DNA of 64,000 bases, taken from Novosphingobium huizhouense (GTDB lineage: Bacteria; Pseudomonadota; Alphaproteobacteria; Sphingomonadales; Sphingomonadaceae). Position numbers and translations under genes: made by a program. The stretch's first letter is position 1; each line of letters begins with the position of its first letter. A model generated the notes under the pieces. It saw only the letters and a program-made list of their open reading frames with translations, was not told where the DNA came from and made no database searches. Shown here one piece after another: positions 53,803 through 61,668 of the stretch. Location of the stretch: positions 930,001 through 994,000 of the forward strand of contig NZ_JAILXZ010000001.1 in the NCBI RefSeq assembly GCF_020179475.1. The letters are read 5' to 3'.

Positions 53803-54051
53803 ATGGAAGGAAACCGCACCCGATATGAAGCGCTAAAGGCCTGCCGTCACGCGGCTGGGTCTGACAGTCAGATGGCACGCGATCTTGGTGTGCCGCAGTC
53901 CACCATGTGGCGTTGGCTCAATCAGACGAAGCAGCTTCCCGCCGAGCATGTCCTCAAGGCAGAGCGGTTATACGGCGTTAGCCGACACGAGCTGCGCCCT
54001 GACATTTACCCTGTCGAGCGTCGTCGCGGCCGCAAGGCGGTGTCCGCATGA
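53803..54051 (+). CDS. Cro/YdaS-like DNA-binding protein
   Basis: 82 aa with helix-turn-helix DSQMARDLGVPQSTMWRWL and the typical tail HVLKAERLYGVSRHELRPDI of YdaS/Cro-like phage proteins. It is the first rightward gene and in the position of Mu ner, so it probably represses the repressor promoter during lytic growth. ATG at 53803 is preferred (GGATAGG 9 bp upstream, itself part of an operator); ATG at 53782 is possible. Confidence 0.88.
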   Translation: MEGNRTRYEALKACRHAAGSDSQMARDLGVPQSTMWRWLNQTKQLPAEHVLKAERLYGVSRHELRPDIYPVERRRGRKAVSA

Positions 54052-54527
54052 TGCGCGAGCGCGAAATTGCCGCCCGCGTCTATGCAGTGCGCCAGCGGCT
54101 TGCAGCGGGGCTTTCGGCGTCGGACGATGTTGACGAGCGAGCTTACCTTTCCAGCGACGAGGCGATCGCGACCGCCCGCCGTGTTGCGCGCTATCGCGCG
54201 GCTCTAGCCGGCAAAGCGAAGCGCGCCCGAGGCGCGGATCGTGTCCAGCAGATCCTGCAGCTGCTTGGCGGCTCCATGCTGCCCTTGTTCGGCAAGTTCA
54301 TCGGCAAAGGCGCTGCCCTGTTCTACCGTTGCGTCGGCGGCACCCGGAATGGCGCGGCCGGTCGCAATGGCGAGGGCGAGAACGAGGTATTCGAGCGCCT
54401 CTATCCGGTCCTGCGGCGTGATCGTCATCCAGCTTCTCCTGCAATCGAGATCGGCACCCTTGCCGACGAGGAGAAGCGTATTGCCCGCGCGGTTGTCGCG
54501 CATCGTCTAAGTGAGAAGCGCAAATGA
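54048..54527 (+). CDS. hypothetical prophage protein
   Basis: 159 aa; start and stop overlap its neighbours by ATGA, which supports translation of the whole frame. N-terminal 60 residues are helical and charged (REREIAARVYAVRQRL). The middle third overlaps an antisense frame (54204-54428) that has its own good ribosome site, so the middle may not be under protein selection in this frame. No family recognised. Confidence 0.55.
   Translation: MMREREIAARVYAVRQRLAAGLSASDDVDERAYLSSDEAIATARRVARYRAALAGKAKRARGADRVQQILQLLGGSMLPLFGKFIGKGAALFYRCVGGTRNGAAGRNGEGENEVFERLYPVLRRDRHPASPAIEIGTLADEEKRIARAVVAHRLSEKRK
54204..54428 (-). CDS. possible antisense small gene in prophage
   Basis: 74 aa (begins MTITPQDRIEALEYLVLALA, ends GALRFAG). 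AGGAG lies 7 bp before the ATG and the protein is regular, amphipathic and acidic, like a real small phage protein. It lies fully inside a plus-strand gene. Either both are used or one is spurious; the data here cannot decide. Confidence 0.45.
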   Translation of the reverse strand: MTITPQDRIEALEYLVLALAIATGRAIPGAADATVEQGSAFADELAEQGQHGAAKQLQDLLDTIRASGALRFAG

Positions 54528-55702
54528 ACAGCCTGCTCTCGAACGCCCAGTTGTTCGAGCTTGACCCCGCACAAGTCGACGAAGGGAAGCGCATCGGCTT
54601 CCTGCATCAGGACAAGGCAGCCGCGATCGGCCGGCTGATGAAGGTCGACGGACAGCGCGACCCGATCAAGGTGGTCGCGCAGCCGAAGAACACGGCGCAA
54701 CCGTGGCGGTTGGTGACGGGCATGCATCGCCTGATCGGTGCGCGGCTGGAGGGCATCGCCGTATGGGCGATCGAGGTCGCGGGCAAGCCCGAGGACCTGG
54801 CCGACCTGGAAGCGAGCGAGAACCTGCATCGCCGGCCGCTGGCGCCGATCGAGCGGGCCAAGTTCACGGCGGCGCTGGTCCAGGCGGCGCAGGAGCGGAT
54901 TGCTCGCGCGCATGGCAACCTTTCACACCAAAAGCTCGGTGCAAAGCTGCGCTGGGAGCGTGTGAAAGCCCACGAAACGCGCCCTGACGCAGCGCTTACC
55001 GAGGAAGTCAGCGATGCTTATGCCACGATGGCACAAGTATACGGCTGGGAGGAGTCGGTCGGCGAAGCGCTCGGCATGTCGCGCCGGTCTATCCATCGCG
55101 ATCTTGAGCTTTTCCGCCTGCTGATCGAGCCCTTCGGCGACGTGATCGAGCAGCTGGCGCGCCATCCGGTTGTCGGCGAAAACGCCTCGCAGCTGCGCGC
55201 CATCGCCCAGGTCCGAGAGGAAGCCGATCGGCGCCGCGTGATCGAGGCGCTGCTGGCGGACCCGGAGATCGGCGCCGACGATGCGCGGATCGCGGTCGGC
55301 ATCGATAGCGGTGGCGGGCGCAAGCCGAGCCAGGAAGAAAAGGCCGTCTCGGCGGTGGTCGGCAACCTCGGCCGGCTGAGCGCGCCGCAGCAGAAGCGCT
55401 ATGTGAGCGAGATCGCCAAGTCGCTGAAGAGCGACGAGGTCAAGCGGCAGCTGCGCGACGTGCTCAACGAGCAGCTGGGCGATGCGCCCGTAACGCCGCC
55501 TAAGCCGGCAGTCCTGGTCCGGCAATCAGTAAAGCCGGACCATCTCGTCTGCCTCGACTGCGGCGAGAAGATGGAGCGGCTGATGCCGCACATTCGCGAG
55601 GCGCATGGTCTTTCCATGGTCAAGTATCTCGCCCGGTGGGACCTGCCGATGGACTACCCGTTCACCGCTCCCAACCTTACCCTGGATGAGGACGAGGCCT
55701 GA
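54524..55702 (+). CDS. ParB-like nuclease-domain protein fused to Ros/MucR zinc finger
   Basis: 392 aa. Residues ~10-115 carry ParB/Spo0J N-terminal motifs (VTGMHRLIGARLEG; ASENLHRRPLAPIERAKF). A helix-turn-helix follows near residues 170-190 (SVGEALGMSRRSIHRDLEL). The C-terminal ~50 residues are a Ros/MucR domain: CLDCGEKMERLMPHIREAH gives C-x2-C-x9-H-x4-H, followed by HGLSMVKYLARWDLPMDYP. The combination suggests a sequence-specific DNA-binding regulator or partition-like factor in the early operon. Both ends overlap neighbours. Confidence 0.88.
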   Translation: MNSLLSNAQLFELDPAQVDEGKRIGFLHQDKAAAIGRLMKVDGQRDPIKVVAQPKNTAQPWRLVTGMHRLIGARLEGIAVWAIEVAGKPEDLADLEASENLHRRPLAPIERAKFTAALVQAAQERIARAHGNLSHQKLGAKLRWERVKAHETRPDAALTEEVSDAYATMAQVYGWEESVGEALGMSRRSIHRDLELFRLLIEPFGDVIEQLARHPVVGENASQLRAIAQVREEADRRRVIEALLADPEIGADDARIAVGIDSGGGRKPSQEEKAVSAVVGNLGRLSAPQQKRYVSEIAKSLKSDEVKRQLRDVLNEQLGDAPVTPPKPAVLVRQSVKPDHLVCLDCGEKMERLMPHIREAHGLSMVKYLARWDLPMDYPFTAPNLTLDEDEA

Positions 55703-56406
55703 TGCGCGGTGAAATCTCCACCGGCCGGCAGGCGAAGCGCCACCCTTACGACTGGTATGTCGAGCAGGGCTGGGAGTGGGAGCAGATCGTCGCGGCGATC
55801 GGTCTGGAAGAGGCCGAAACGGGCACCATGATCTGGGATCCTGCTGCCGGGTTCGGCCATAGCGCATCGCGCCTGCAAGGCATGGGGTTCGCGGGCTCGC
55901 TTCTGCTGTCGGATATTGTGAACCGCGTGGCCTGGGACGACTTCGAGCGGCCCGAGGACGTCACCTTCACGAGCGCCTGCTTCATCGAAGACGGCCCGTG
56001 GGAGGTCCTTCATGGTCGCGTGTCGATCTGGTGCAATCCGCCCTTCAGCTACCGCCACTACTGGCTCGACGGCCGCAAGATGATCGTCTCCGAGGCGTTC
56101 GTGCGCCGGGCGCTACAGATCGCCACGGATCGCGTGGTGATGATCCTGCCGGCCAAGTGGCTGGCGATGGGCAAGCGCCGCTCGCGCCTCGTCCGCGTGG
56201 ATCATCCGCCGCAGTTCGTGCTGCACTTCTGCGAGCGCCCGTCGATGCCTCCCGGCGACATGATCGAGGCCATGGGCGGGCGCGCCTATCGCGGCGGCAT
56301 GGTCGATTACTGCGCCGTCGTGTGGGACGTGCGCAACCCGACCGCGCCCGGCGATACGCGCACGATCTGGCTGCCGCCGCTAGGCCTGGTCGAGGAGCGC
56401 GCGTGA
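55702..56406 (+). CDS. DNA adenine methyltransferase-like protein
   Basis: 234 aa class I SAM-dependent enzyme. Motif I-like MIWDPAAGFGHSASRL near residue 43 and catalytic motif IV as IWCNPPFSYR near residue 110 (NPPF, used by N6-adenine and some other amino-methyltransferases). Could modify phage DNA against host restriction, the role Mom plays in Mu by another chemistry. No restriction partner nearby. Start overlaps the upstream stop (TGATG). Confidence 0.8.
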   Translation: MRGEISTGRQAKRHPYDWYVEQGWEWEQIVAAIGLEEAETGTMIWDPAAGFGHSASRLQGMGFAGSLLLSDIVNRVAWDDFERPEDVTFTSACFIEDGPWEVLHGRVSIWCNPPFSYRHYWLDGRKMIVSEAFVRRALQIATDRVVMILPAKWLAMGKRRSRLVRVDHPPQFVLHFCERPSMPPGDMIEAMGGRAYRGGMVDYCAVVWDVRNPTAPGDTRTIWLPPLGLVEERA

Positions 56407-56624
56407 TGGCCGGGCTCTATCCCCAGGAAGCGGCCGTGATGGCGCTGTGGGATCGGGGCTACCTGATTCCGGCCATCGCGTGTCAGACCCAGCTGCCGAT
56501 CAGCCGGATCGAGCGCATCGTTGGCCTGTACGACGACACCGGCAGCGAGGGGCGCCAGCGCGACATGCTGCGCCGTGGATCGGCCGCGCTGCTGCGCGCG
56601 ATCCAGATCGCGAGGGGGCGCTGA
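56406..56624 (+). CDS. small prophage protein
   Basis: 72 aa, with a possible helix-turn-helix (YLIPAIACQTQLPISRIERI). Overlaps both neighbours (TGATG). No family recognised. Confidence 0.65.
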   Translation: MAGLYPQEAAVMALWDRGYLIPAIACQTQLPISRIERIVGLYDDTGSEGRQRDMLRRGSAALLRAIQIARGR

Positions 56625-56932
56625 TGGCCTTGAGCCTGACTCCAACGCAAGCACGGCTGCTGCGCTTCATCGCGGGCTATCAGGCCGCGCACGGTGGCGT
56701 TTCGCCCACACTCGAAGAGTGTCGGCGTGCGCTCGGGCAGAAGGCCAAGTCGAACATCTGCCGGATGATGTCCTGCCTCGAGGAGCGCGGCGCGATCCGC
56801 ACGCTGGCAGGGCACGCGCGGGCGATCGAGCTGATCGAGCGCCCCTCCATTCCTTCGATCGGCGGTGCACCGCTCTACGCCGTGCCGCTGATCCCTTCGC
56901 CCAGCATGATCTTCAGTGGGGAGCGCCCGTAA
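56624..56932 (+). CDS. LexA DNA-binding-domain-like protein
   Basis: 102 aa matching the winged-helix N-terminal domain of LexA without a peptidase domain: LTPTQARLLRFIAGYQAAHG, SPTLEECRRALG, SNICRMMSCLEERGAIRTLA and HARAIELI. Probably a transcription factor for phage genes or a competitor at host SOS boxes (inference). TGATG and TAATG overlaps with neighbours. Confidence 0.8.
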   Translation: MALSLTPTQARLLRFIAGYQAAHGGVSPTLEECRRALGQKAKSNICRMMSCLEERGAIRTLAGHARAIELIERPSIPSIGGAPLYAVPLIPSPSMIFSGERP

Positions 56933-57333
56933 TGGTTGCACTCAGCTTCAAGGCGCAGTTTGCCGGTCCGATCCTGGCCGGCACCAAGCGCCAGACGATC
57001 CGCAATCGCAAGCACCCGCCCAAGCCGGGCGACACGCTGCAGCTTTATGTCGGCATGCGCACCAAGCACTGCCGCAAGATCATGCCCGACGTGATCTGCA
57101 CCGAGGTCGCGCTGATCGTGATCACGGTCGATAGAGCGCACCCGGAGATCATCGCCGAGCTGGATTTCGGCGAGTTCAAGCTGCGCGATCACGAGATCGA
57201 GCGGTTCGCGGTGGCCGACGGCTTTGCCGCGAGCGAGGGCTGCAGCGCGCGCCGCGCGATGGGCAACTTCTGGCTGCGCCACCACGGACCCGGCCTTTTC
57301 GCCGGCCATGTCATCCGGTGGGAGGCGAAGTGA
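56932..57333 (+). CDS. ASCH-domain protein
   Basis: 133 aa. ALSFKAQFAGPILAGTKRQT with IRNRKHPPKPGDTLQLYVGM is the ASCH (PUA-like) signature. ASCH proteins bind or process RNA or modified nucleotides; the phage function is unknown. It ends in FAGHVIRWEAK. Overlaps by TAATG and TGATG. Confidence 0.82.
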   Translation: MVALSFKAQFAGPILAGTKRQTIRNRKHPPKPGDTLQLYVGMRTKHCRKIMPDVICTEVALIVITVDRAHPEIIAELDFGEFKLRDHEIERFAVADGFAASEGCSARRAMGNFWLRHHGPGLFAGHVIRWEAK

Positions 57334-57587
57334 TGGCCCAGTCGCTCGCCGAGCGATTCCGCGCAGCCCGAGAAGCCTTTGAGGCGGGCATGAAGCTGGG
57401 GTGCACCCCGCGCGAGGCGCAGGCGCGCCTGCGCTGGGAAGAGACGCACCGCCGCCTGGAAGCCCGCAAGGCGCAGATGGATCGCGTATCGCGCCCGATC
57501 CCGATCACCACGGCCTGCGAGGTCGGCGCCGAAGGCGAAAGCGACAACCTGCCCTGGTGGAAGCAAGAGCAGGGAGGCATGGCGTGA
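57333..57587 (+). CDS. small prophage protein
   Basis: 84 aa, N-terminal half a single basic helix (LAERFRAAREAFEAGMKLG; RLRWEETHRRLEARKAQ). Overlaps both neighbours. No family recognised. Confidence 0.65.
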   Translation: MAQSLAERFRAAREAFEAGMKLGCTPREAQARLRWEETHRRLEARKAQMDRVSRPIPITTACEVGAEGESDNLPWWKQEQGGMA

Positions 57588-57775
57588 ACCTGCGGCCAGC
57601 CCCCTTCATGCTCAACGAGAGCACCGTGCGCGCGCTGCTGACCGACCAGCATGGCGCGGGCGTGGTCCGCGTTCCCGTTGTGTCGATGCGCCTGGTCGAT
57701 CGGCCGCGCCGCTCCGAGGATCCGCGCTTGGCGCGCGCGAACGACGATGGCGACTTCAAGGGAGGCGCGCTGTGA
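57584..57775 (+). CDS. small prophage protein
   Basis: 63 aa from a GTG overlapping the upstream stop (GTGA). Basic centre (VVSMRLVDRPRRSEDPRLAR). Function unknown. Confidence 0.5.
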   Translation: MNLRPAPFMLNESTVRALLTDQHGAGVVRVPVVSMRLVDRPRRSEDPRLARANDDGDFKGGAL

Positions 57776-58017
57776 GCGAGCGCCTCGAAATGCTCCGCCA
57801 GGCTGCGCGTGCCGAAGCGGCGCTGCGCGAGCAGCAGCTGCGCCAGGCGCGCAAGCTGAGCAACACGCCGCGCAGCGAGCGGGGTGTGGCCGACGTCGGT
57901 TATGGCGAGACGGCCTGCCCGCGCTGCGGCGCGCGCAGTGGCTTTGGCTGCAAGCATCGCGAGCCAGGCGACACGCGGGCGAAGCTCTCGTCCTTCGAGC
58001 GCAGGAGGTCGCTGTGA
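57772..58017 (+). CDS. zinc-ribbon-like small protein
   Basis: 81 aa from a GTG overlapping the upstream stop. ACPRCGARSGFGCKHREPG gives C-x2-C-x7-C-x-H, a zinc-binding motif found in small phage proteins. N-terminal helix precedes it. Role unknown. Confidence 0.65.
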   Translation: MSERLEMLRQAARAEAALREQQLRQARKLSNTPRSERGVADVGYGETACPRCGARSGFGCKHREPGDTRAKLSSFERRRSL

Positions 58018-58226
58018 GGCCTGCGCAGCTCCCATGGAAGCCGCTTGATGCGCGCGCCCGCGACGGCCGTTCGGTGCTGCTGAAGCGCGGCAACGCGATG
58101 GCGCTGGGCAAGTGGAACGGAGAGGCGTTCGTCTACCCGGCGACGTCGGGCATGCGCGTCGATTTCGAGCCGACCAGCTACTACGATCCCGACACGCTGA
58201 GCGCAGGGGCATTCGTCCATGCCTAA
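58014..58226 (+). CDS. small prophage protein
   Basis: 70 aa from a GTG overlapping the upstream stop; ends with DPDTLSAGAFVHA. No family recognised. Confidence 0.55.
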   Translation: MRPAQLPWKPLDARARDGRSVLLKRGNAMALGKWNGEAFVYPATSGMRVDFEPTSYYDPDTLSAGAFVHA

Positions 58227-58677
58227 GGCGAAGGCCCATCCCGAACAGCTTGGCTTCACCTTCGAGGCCCCCGCGCCTGCGTCGGGCGCCGCTGCTCTGG
58301 CTGGGCTCGAGCAGCGCATCTGCCGGGTGGTCGGCACCATTCTCGCCAGCGATTCCCGCCCGCGCGAGATCATCGCGGCCGAAATGAGCATCCTGCTCGA
58401 CGAGGAAGTCAGCCGGGCGATGCTCGACGCCTATTCGAGCCCGGCGCGGGCCGATCACAAGGTGCCGATGAGCCGGTTCTTTGCGCTGATCGCGGTGAGC
58501 GGCCGGCAGGACCTGCTCGACCCGCTGCTGCGCGAGATCGGCGCGGCCGTGCTGGTTGGCGAGGAAGTTCATACCGCGCGCCTCGGCCAGATCGACCGCG
58601 AGATCGAGCGGCTGAAGAAAGAACGACAGAAGGTTTCGGCGACAGCGCCGCTTATCCGGGGGGATCGATTCCAGTGA
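58219..58677 (+). CDS. hypothetical protein upstream of transposase
   Basis: 152 aa. A helical central domain (REIIAAEMSILLDEEVSRAM) is followed by a C-terminal coiled coil (LGQIDREIERLKKERQKV). Overlaps the transposase start by 4 bp (GTGA). Conserved position in the operon suggests a function in replicative transposition or its control, but no family was recognised. Confidence 0.7.
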   Translation: MPKAKAHPEQLGFTFEAPAPASGAAALAGLEQRICRVVGTILASDSRPREIIAAEMSILLDEEVSRAMLDAYSSPARADHKVPMSRFFALIAVSGRQDLLDPLLREIGAAVLVGEEVHTARLGQIDREIERLKKERQKVSATAPLIRGDRFQ

Positions 58678-60632
58678 CGGCCAAGCCAGCCCTTTCCCCT
58701 GACATGGCCGCGCCCGCCGCGCGCGAGTGGTTCACCGCCGCCGAGCTGGCCGACCTGGCGCTGCCGGGCCTGCCCGCCGACAAGCGCGCAATGAACCGCT
58801 TTGCCGACGAGCGGCGCTGGAAAATCCAGGCGGACAAGGCCGGCAACTATCTGGCGCGCCCGCGCGCCGGGCGCGGCGGCGGGCTGGAATTCCATGTCTC
58901 GCTGCTGCCCGGCCCAGCGCGGATCGAGCTTGCGCGCAAGCTGGGCGAGACGGTCCTGGTCGAAGCCGAAGACCCGGCCGCGAGCAGCTGGACGTGGTAC
59001 GAGCTGCAGGGCGACAAGGTGAAGGCTGCGGCCGAACAACGCGCGGCAATCGTGGCGCAGATCGAGCTGCTCGAGCAGTCGGGCCTTTCGCGCACAATGG
59101 CGGTGAACGCCGCCGCGATCGAGCACGGCAAGAGCGCGCAGACGATCTGGAACTGGCTGAAGCTGATCGATGGCGTTGCGCCCCACAACCGGCTGCCGGC
59201 GCTGGCGCCGCGTGTGCGCGGCGGCGGGCGCGAGGCCGAGATCGACGACGAAATCTGGCGCATCTTCCTGTCAGACTACCTGCGGCCCGAACAACCGACG
59301 CTGACCAGCTGCTATGACCGCACGGCCGAGATCGCGAAGGAACGCGGGCTCGACATGCCGTCCGAGCGCTCGGTGCGCCGCAAGCTCGACCGCGAAGTCG
59401 ATCCGCGCGTGCAGCTGCTGCGCCGCAAGGGCGAGGAGGCGCTGCGTCGATCGATTCCGGCGCAGAAGCGCACCGTGGCCGAGCTGCACGCGCTCGAGCT
59501 GGTGAACATCGACGGCCACAAGTTCGACGTGTTCGTCCGTACCGGCGAGGGCCGCGTGATCCGCCCGATCATGGTTGCGATCCAGGACGTCTATAGCCGC
59601 AAGTTCCTCGCCTGGCGCATCGGCGGCGAGGAATCGGCGGTGCAGACGCGGCTGTGCTTTGCCGACCTGTTCCAGAACTTCGGCATTCCCAAGGCCTGCC
59701 TGCTCGACAACGGGCGCGCCTTTGCCAGCAAGTGGATCACGGGCGGTGCGAACAGCCGTTTCCGCTTCAAGATCCGCGAGGAGGATCCGACCGGCCTGCT
59801 GACCGGCCTTGGCATCCAGATCCACTGGGCGACGCCCTATCGCGGCCAGTCCAAGCCGATCGAGCGCGGATTCCGCGACTTGTGCGACCGGATCGCCAAG
59901 CATCCCGCCTTCGCGGGCGCCTATGTCGGCAACAACCCGATGGCGAAGCCGGAAAACTACGGCAGCCGCGCGATCGACTGGGCCGAGTTCGTCGCCCAGG
60001 TCGACAAGGGCATGGCAGACCACAACGCCCGGCTGAGCCGCCGCACGGAATCGGCGCGCGGGCGCAGCTTCGACGAAACCTTCGCCGAGAGCTATGCCCG
60101 TTCGCCGATCGGCAAGGCCACGCCTGAGCAGATGCGCCTGGCGCTGCTGGCCGGCGAGCAGAAGCGGATCGACCGGCAGACCGGCGAAATCCGCCTGTTC
60201 GGCAACCGGTATTGGAGCCCGGAATGCGGCCGTCTGCACGGGCAGCAGGTGACGGTGCGGTTCGACCCCGACAACCTGCTGCGCGACGTGCACCTGTACG
60301 ACCTGCAGGGCCGCTATCTGTGCGCCGCGCAGCTGCTGGGGGACGTCCACTTCCTGGACGCGGCCGAGGCCAAGGCGACGGCGAAGCGGGTGGCGGAATA
60401 TCGCCGCAGGATCCGCGACGCGGTCGAGGCGCAGGACCTTCTTACCGCCGCGCAAGTCGCTTCTCTGCAGGTGGATGCGCCGATGCCGGTCCTGCCCGAA
60501 CCGCAGGTGATCCGTCCGGTGCGCCATCGCGGCCAGAGCGCCGCCGCGCTGAAGCCGGTGACTGCGCCCGCGCAGCCTGAACACGAATCCAGAGTTTTCG
60601 CCGCCCTCAAGCTTGTGAGGCCGTCGGAATGA
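58674..60632 (+). CDS. muA: MuA-type DDE transposase
   Basis: Catalyses strand cleavage and strand transfer for phage integration and replicative transposition; 652 aa, close to MuA (663 aa). N-terminal winged-helix region (AREWFTAAELADLALPGLP), then site-binding helices. Retroviral-integrase-like core with D280 (LVNIDGHKFDVF), D345 (CLLDNGRAFASKW) and E397 (KPIERGFRDLCDRIAKH); spacing 65 and 52, like MuA. C-terminal domain RDVHLYDLQGRYLCAAQ is the Mu-transposase beta-barrel type. GTG start. Followed by an attenuator-like hairpin and the B gene. Confidence 0.95.
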   Translation: MTAKPALSPDMAAPAAREWFTAAELADLALPGLPADKRAMNRFADERRWKIQADKAGNYLARPRAGRGGGLEFHVSLLPGPARIELARKLGETVLVEAEDPAASSWTWYELQGDKVKAAAEQRAAIVAQIELLEQSGLSRTMAVNAAAIEHGKSAQTIWNWLKLIDGVAPHNRLPALAPRVRGGGREAEIDDEIWRIFLSDYLRPEQPTLTSCYDRTAEIAKERGLDMPSERSVRRKLDREVDPRVQLLRRKGEEALRRSIPAQKRTVAELHALELVNIDGHKFDVFVRTGEGRVIRPIMVAIQDVYSRKFLAWRIGGEESAVQTRLCFADLFQNFGIPKACLLDNGRAFASKWITGGANSRFRFKIREEDPTGLLTGLGIQIHWATPYRGQSKPIERGFRDLCDRIAKHPAFAGAYVGNNPMAKPENYGSRAIDWAEFVAQVDKGMADHNARLSRRTESARGRSFDETFAESYARSPIGKATPEQMRLALLAGEQKRIDRQTGEIRLFGNRYWSPECGRLHGQQVTVRFDPDNLLRDVHLYDLQGRYLCAAQLLGDVHFLDAAEAKATAKRVAEYRRRIRDAVEAQDLLTAAQVASLQVDAPMPVLPEPQVIRPVRHRGQSAAALKPVTAPAQPEHESRVFAALKLVRPSE

Positions 60633-60635
60633 AAG

Positions 60636-60694
60636 GGCGCGCGGGGCCGGCCTAGGAAACTGCCCCCGCGCGCCTGTCCCAACGAAGAGACAGG
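60636..60694 (+). promoter_or_regulatory. two hairpins in the A-B intergenic region
   Basis: GGCGCGCGGGG (60636-60646) pairs perfectly with CCCCGCGCGCC (60664-60674). CCTGTC (60673-60678) pairs with GACAGG (60689-60694), covering part of the AGGAG ribosome site (60692-60696) of the B gene. May lower read-through or translation of B relative to A. Structure inferred from sequence. Confidence 0.5.
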
Positions 60695-60705
60695 AGCATT
60701 ACTAC

Positions 60706-61668
60706 ATGAACGACCCAGCAAACGCACCCATCGATATCGAAGAGCAGCGCGCCTGGCTGATCGAGCATCGCAAGGCGACCAACACGAGCTGGTCCGAGAT
60801 CGCCAAGCGCATCGGCATCAAGCAGGGCACGCTGAGCCAGTTCGGCGGGCCGAGCGGCTATTCGGGCGACGAGCGGCGGATTGCCGAGACGGTGTTCCGC
60901 TATCGCCAGCTGCTCGACCAGCAGAAGCAGCTGACCGTCGAAGCGCCCAAGCTGCCCGATTACTTCACCACGCCGACCAGCGAGCAGATCACGATGCTGC
61001 TCAACTGGGCGCAGCGCGGCCGGATCATCGTGGTCGCCACGGGTGCCGGCCTGGGCAAGACGAAGACGGCCCGCCACCATCGCGACTGCCTGCCCAACGT
61101 GTTCATCGCCACGATGAAGCCTTCCACGGCCGGCGTGAACAACATGCAGCAGGAAGTGCTGAAGGCGCTGGGCGAAAAGGACGCCGTCGGCACGCCGCAG
61201 CGGCTGTCCGGCCGGGTGATGGACCGCGTGCGCGACCTGACCAATCCGCTGATCATCATCGACGAAGCGCAGCACCTTTCGGAAAAGGCGATCGAGGAAA
61301 TCCGCAGCTGGCACGACGAAACCGGCGTCGGCATCGCGCTGCTGGGCAACATGACGGTGATGCAGCGCCTGGAAGGCGGTGCGCGCGCCGCCGCGTTCGC
61401 GCAGCTTTACAGCCGGGTTTCGATGCGCCTGATCCGCCCGGTGCCGCTGCAGTCGGACGCCGATGCGCTGGCCGAGGCCTGGAACGTCCACGAGGACGAT
61501 GCGATCGGATACTTGCGCAAGATCGTGACGATGCCGGGGGGACTGCGCAGCGGCACGATGACGCTCGAGCTGGCGTGGATGCTCGCCTCGGCCGAGCGCA
61601 TGCCGCTTTCGGTGCAGCACCTGCAGGATGCCTGGGCGCAGCTGTCCCAGCGGGCGGTGGCAGCATGA
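60706..61668 (+). CDS. muB: MuB-type ATP-binding transposition protein
   Basis: AAA+ ATPase that selects target DNA and activates the transposase; 320 aa. N-terminal helix-turn-helix (WSEIAKRIGIKQGTLSQF), Walker A GAGLGKTK (from residue 113) and Walker B LIIIDEAQHLSEKA (~182), followed by sensor-like IALLGNMTVMQRL. Directly follows the MuA-type gene, as in Mu. ATG has AGGAG at 9 bp. Confidence 0.94.
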   Translation: MNDPANAPIDIEEQRAWLIEHRKATNTSWSEIAKRIGIKQGTLSQFGGPSGYSGDERRIAETVFRYRQLLDQQKQLTVEAPKLPDYFTTPTSEQITMLLNWAQRGRIIVVATGAGLGKTKTARHHRDCLPNVFIATMKPSTAGVNNMQQEVLKALGEKDAVGTPQRLSGRVMDRVRDLTNPLIIIDEAQHLSEKAIEEIRSWHDETGVGIALLGNMTVMQRLEGGARAAAFAQLYSRVSMRLIRPVPLQSDADALAEAWNVHEDDAIGYLRKIVTMPGGLRSGTMTLELAWMLASAERMPLSVQHLQDAWAQLSQRAVAA

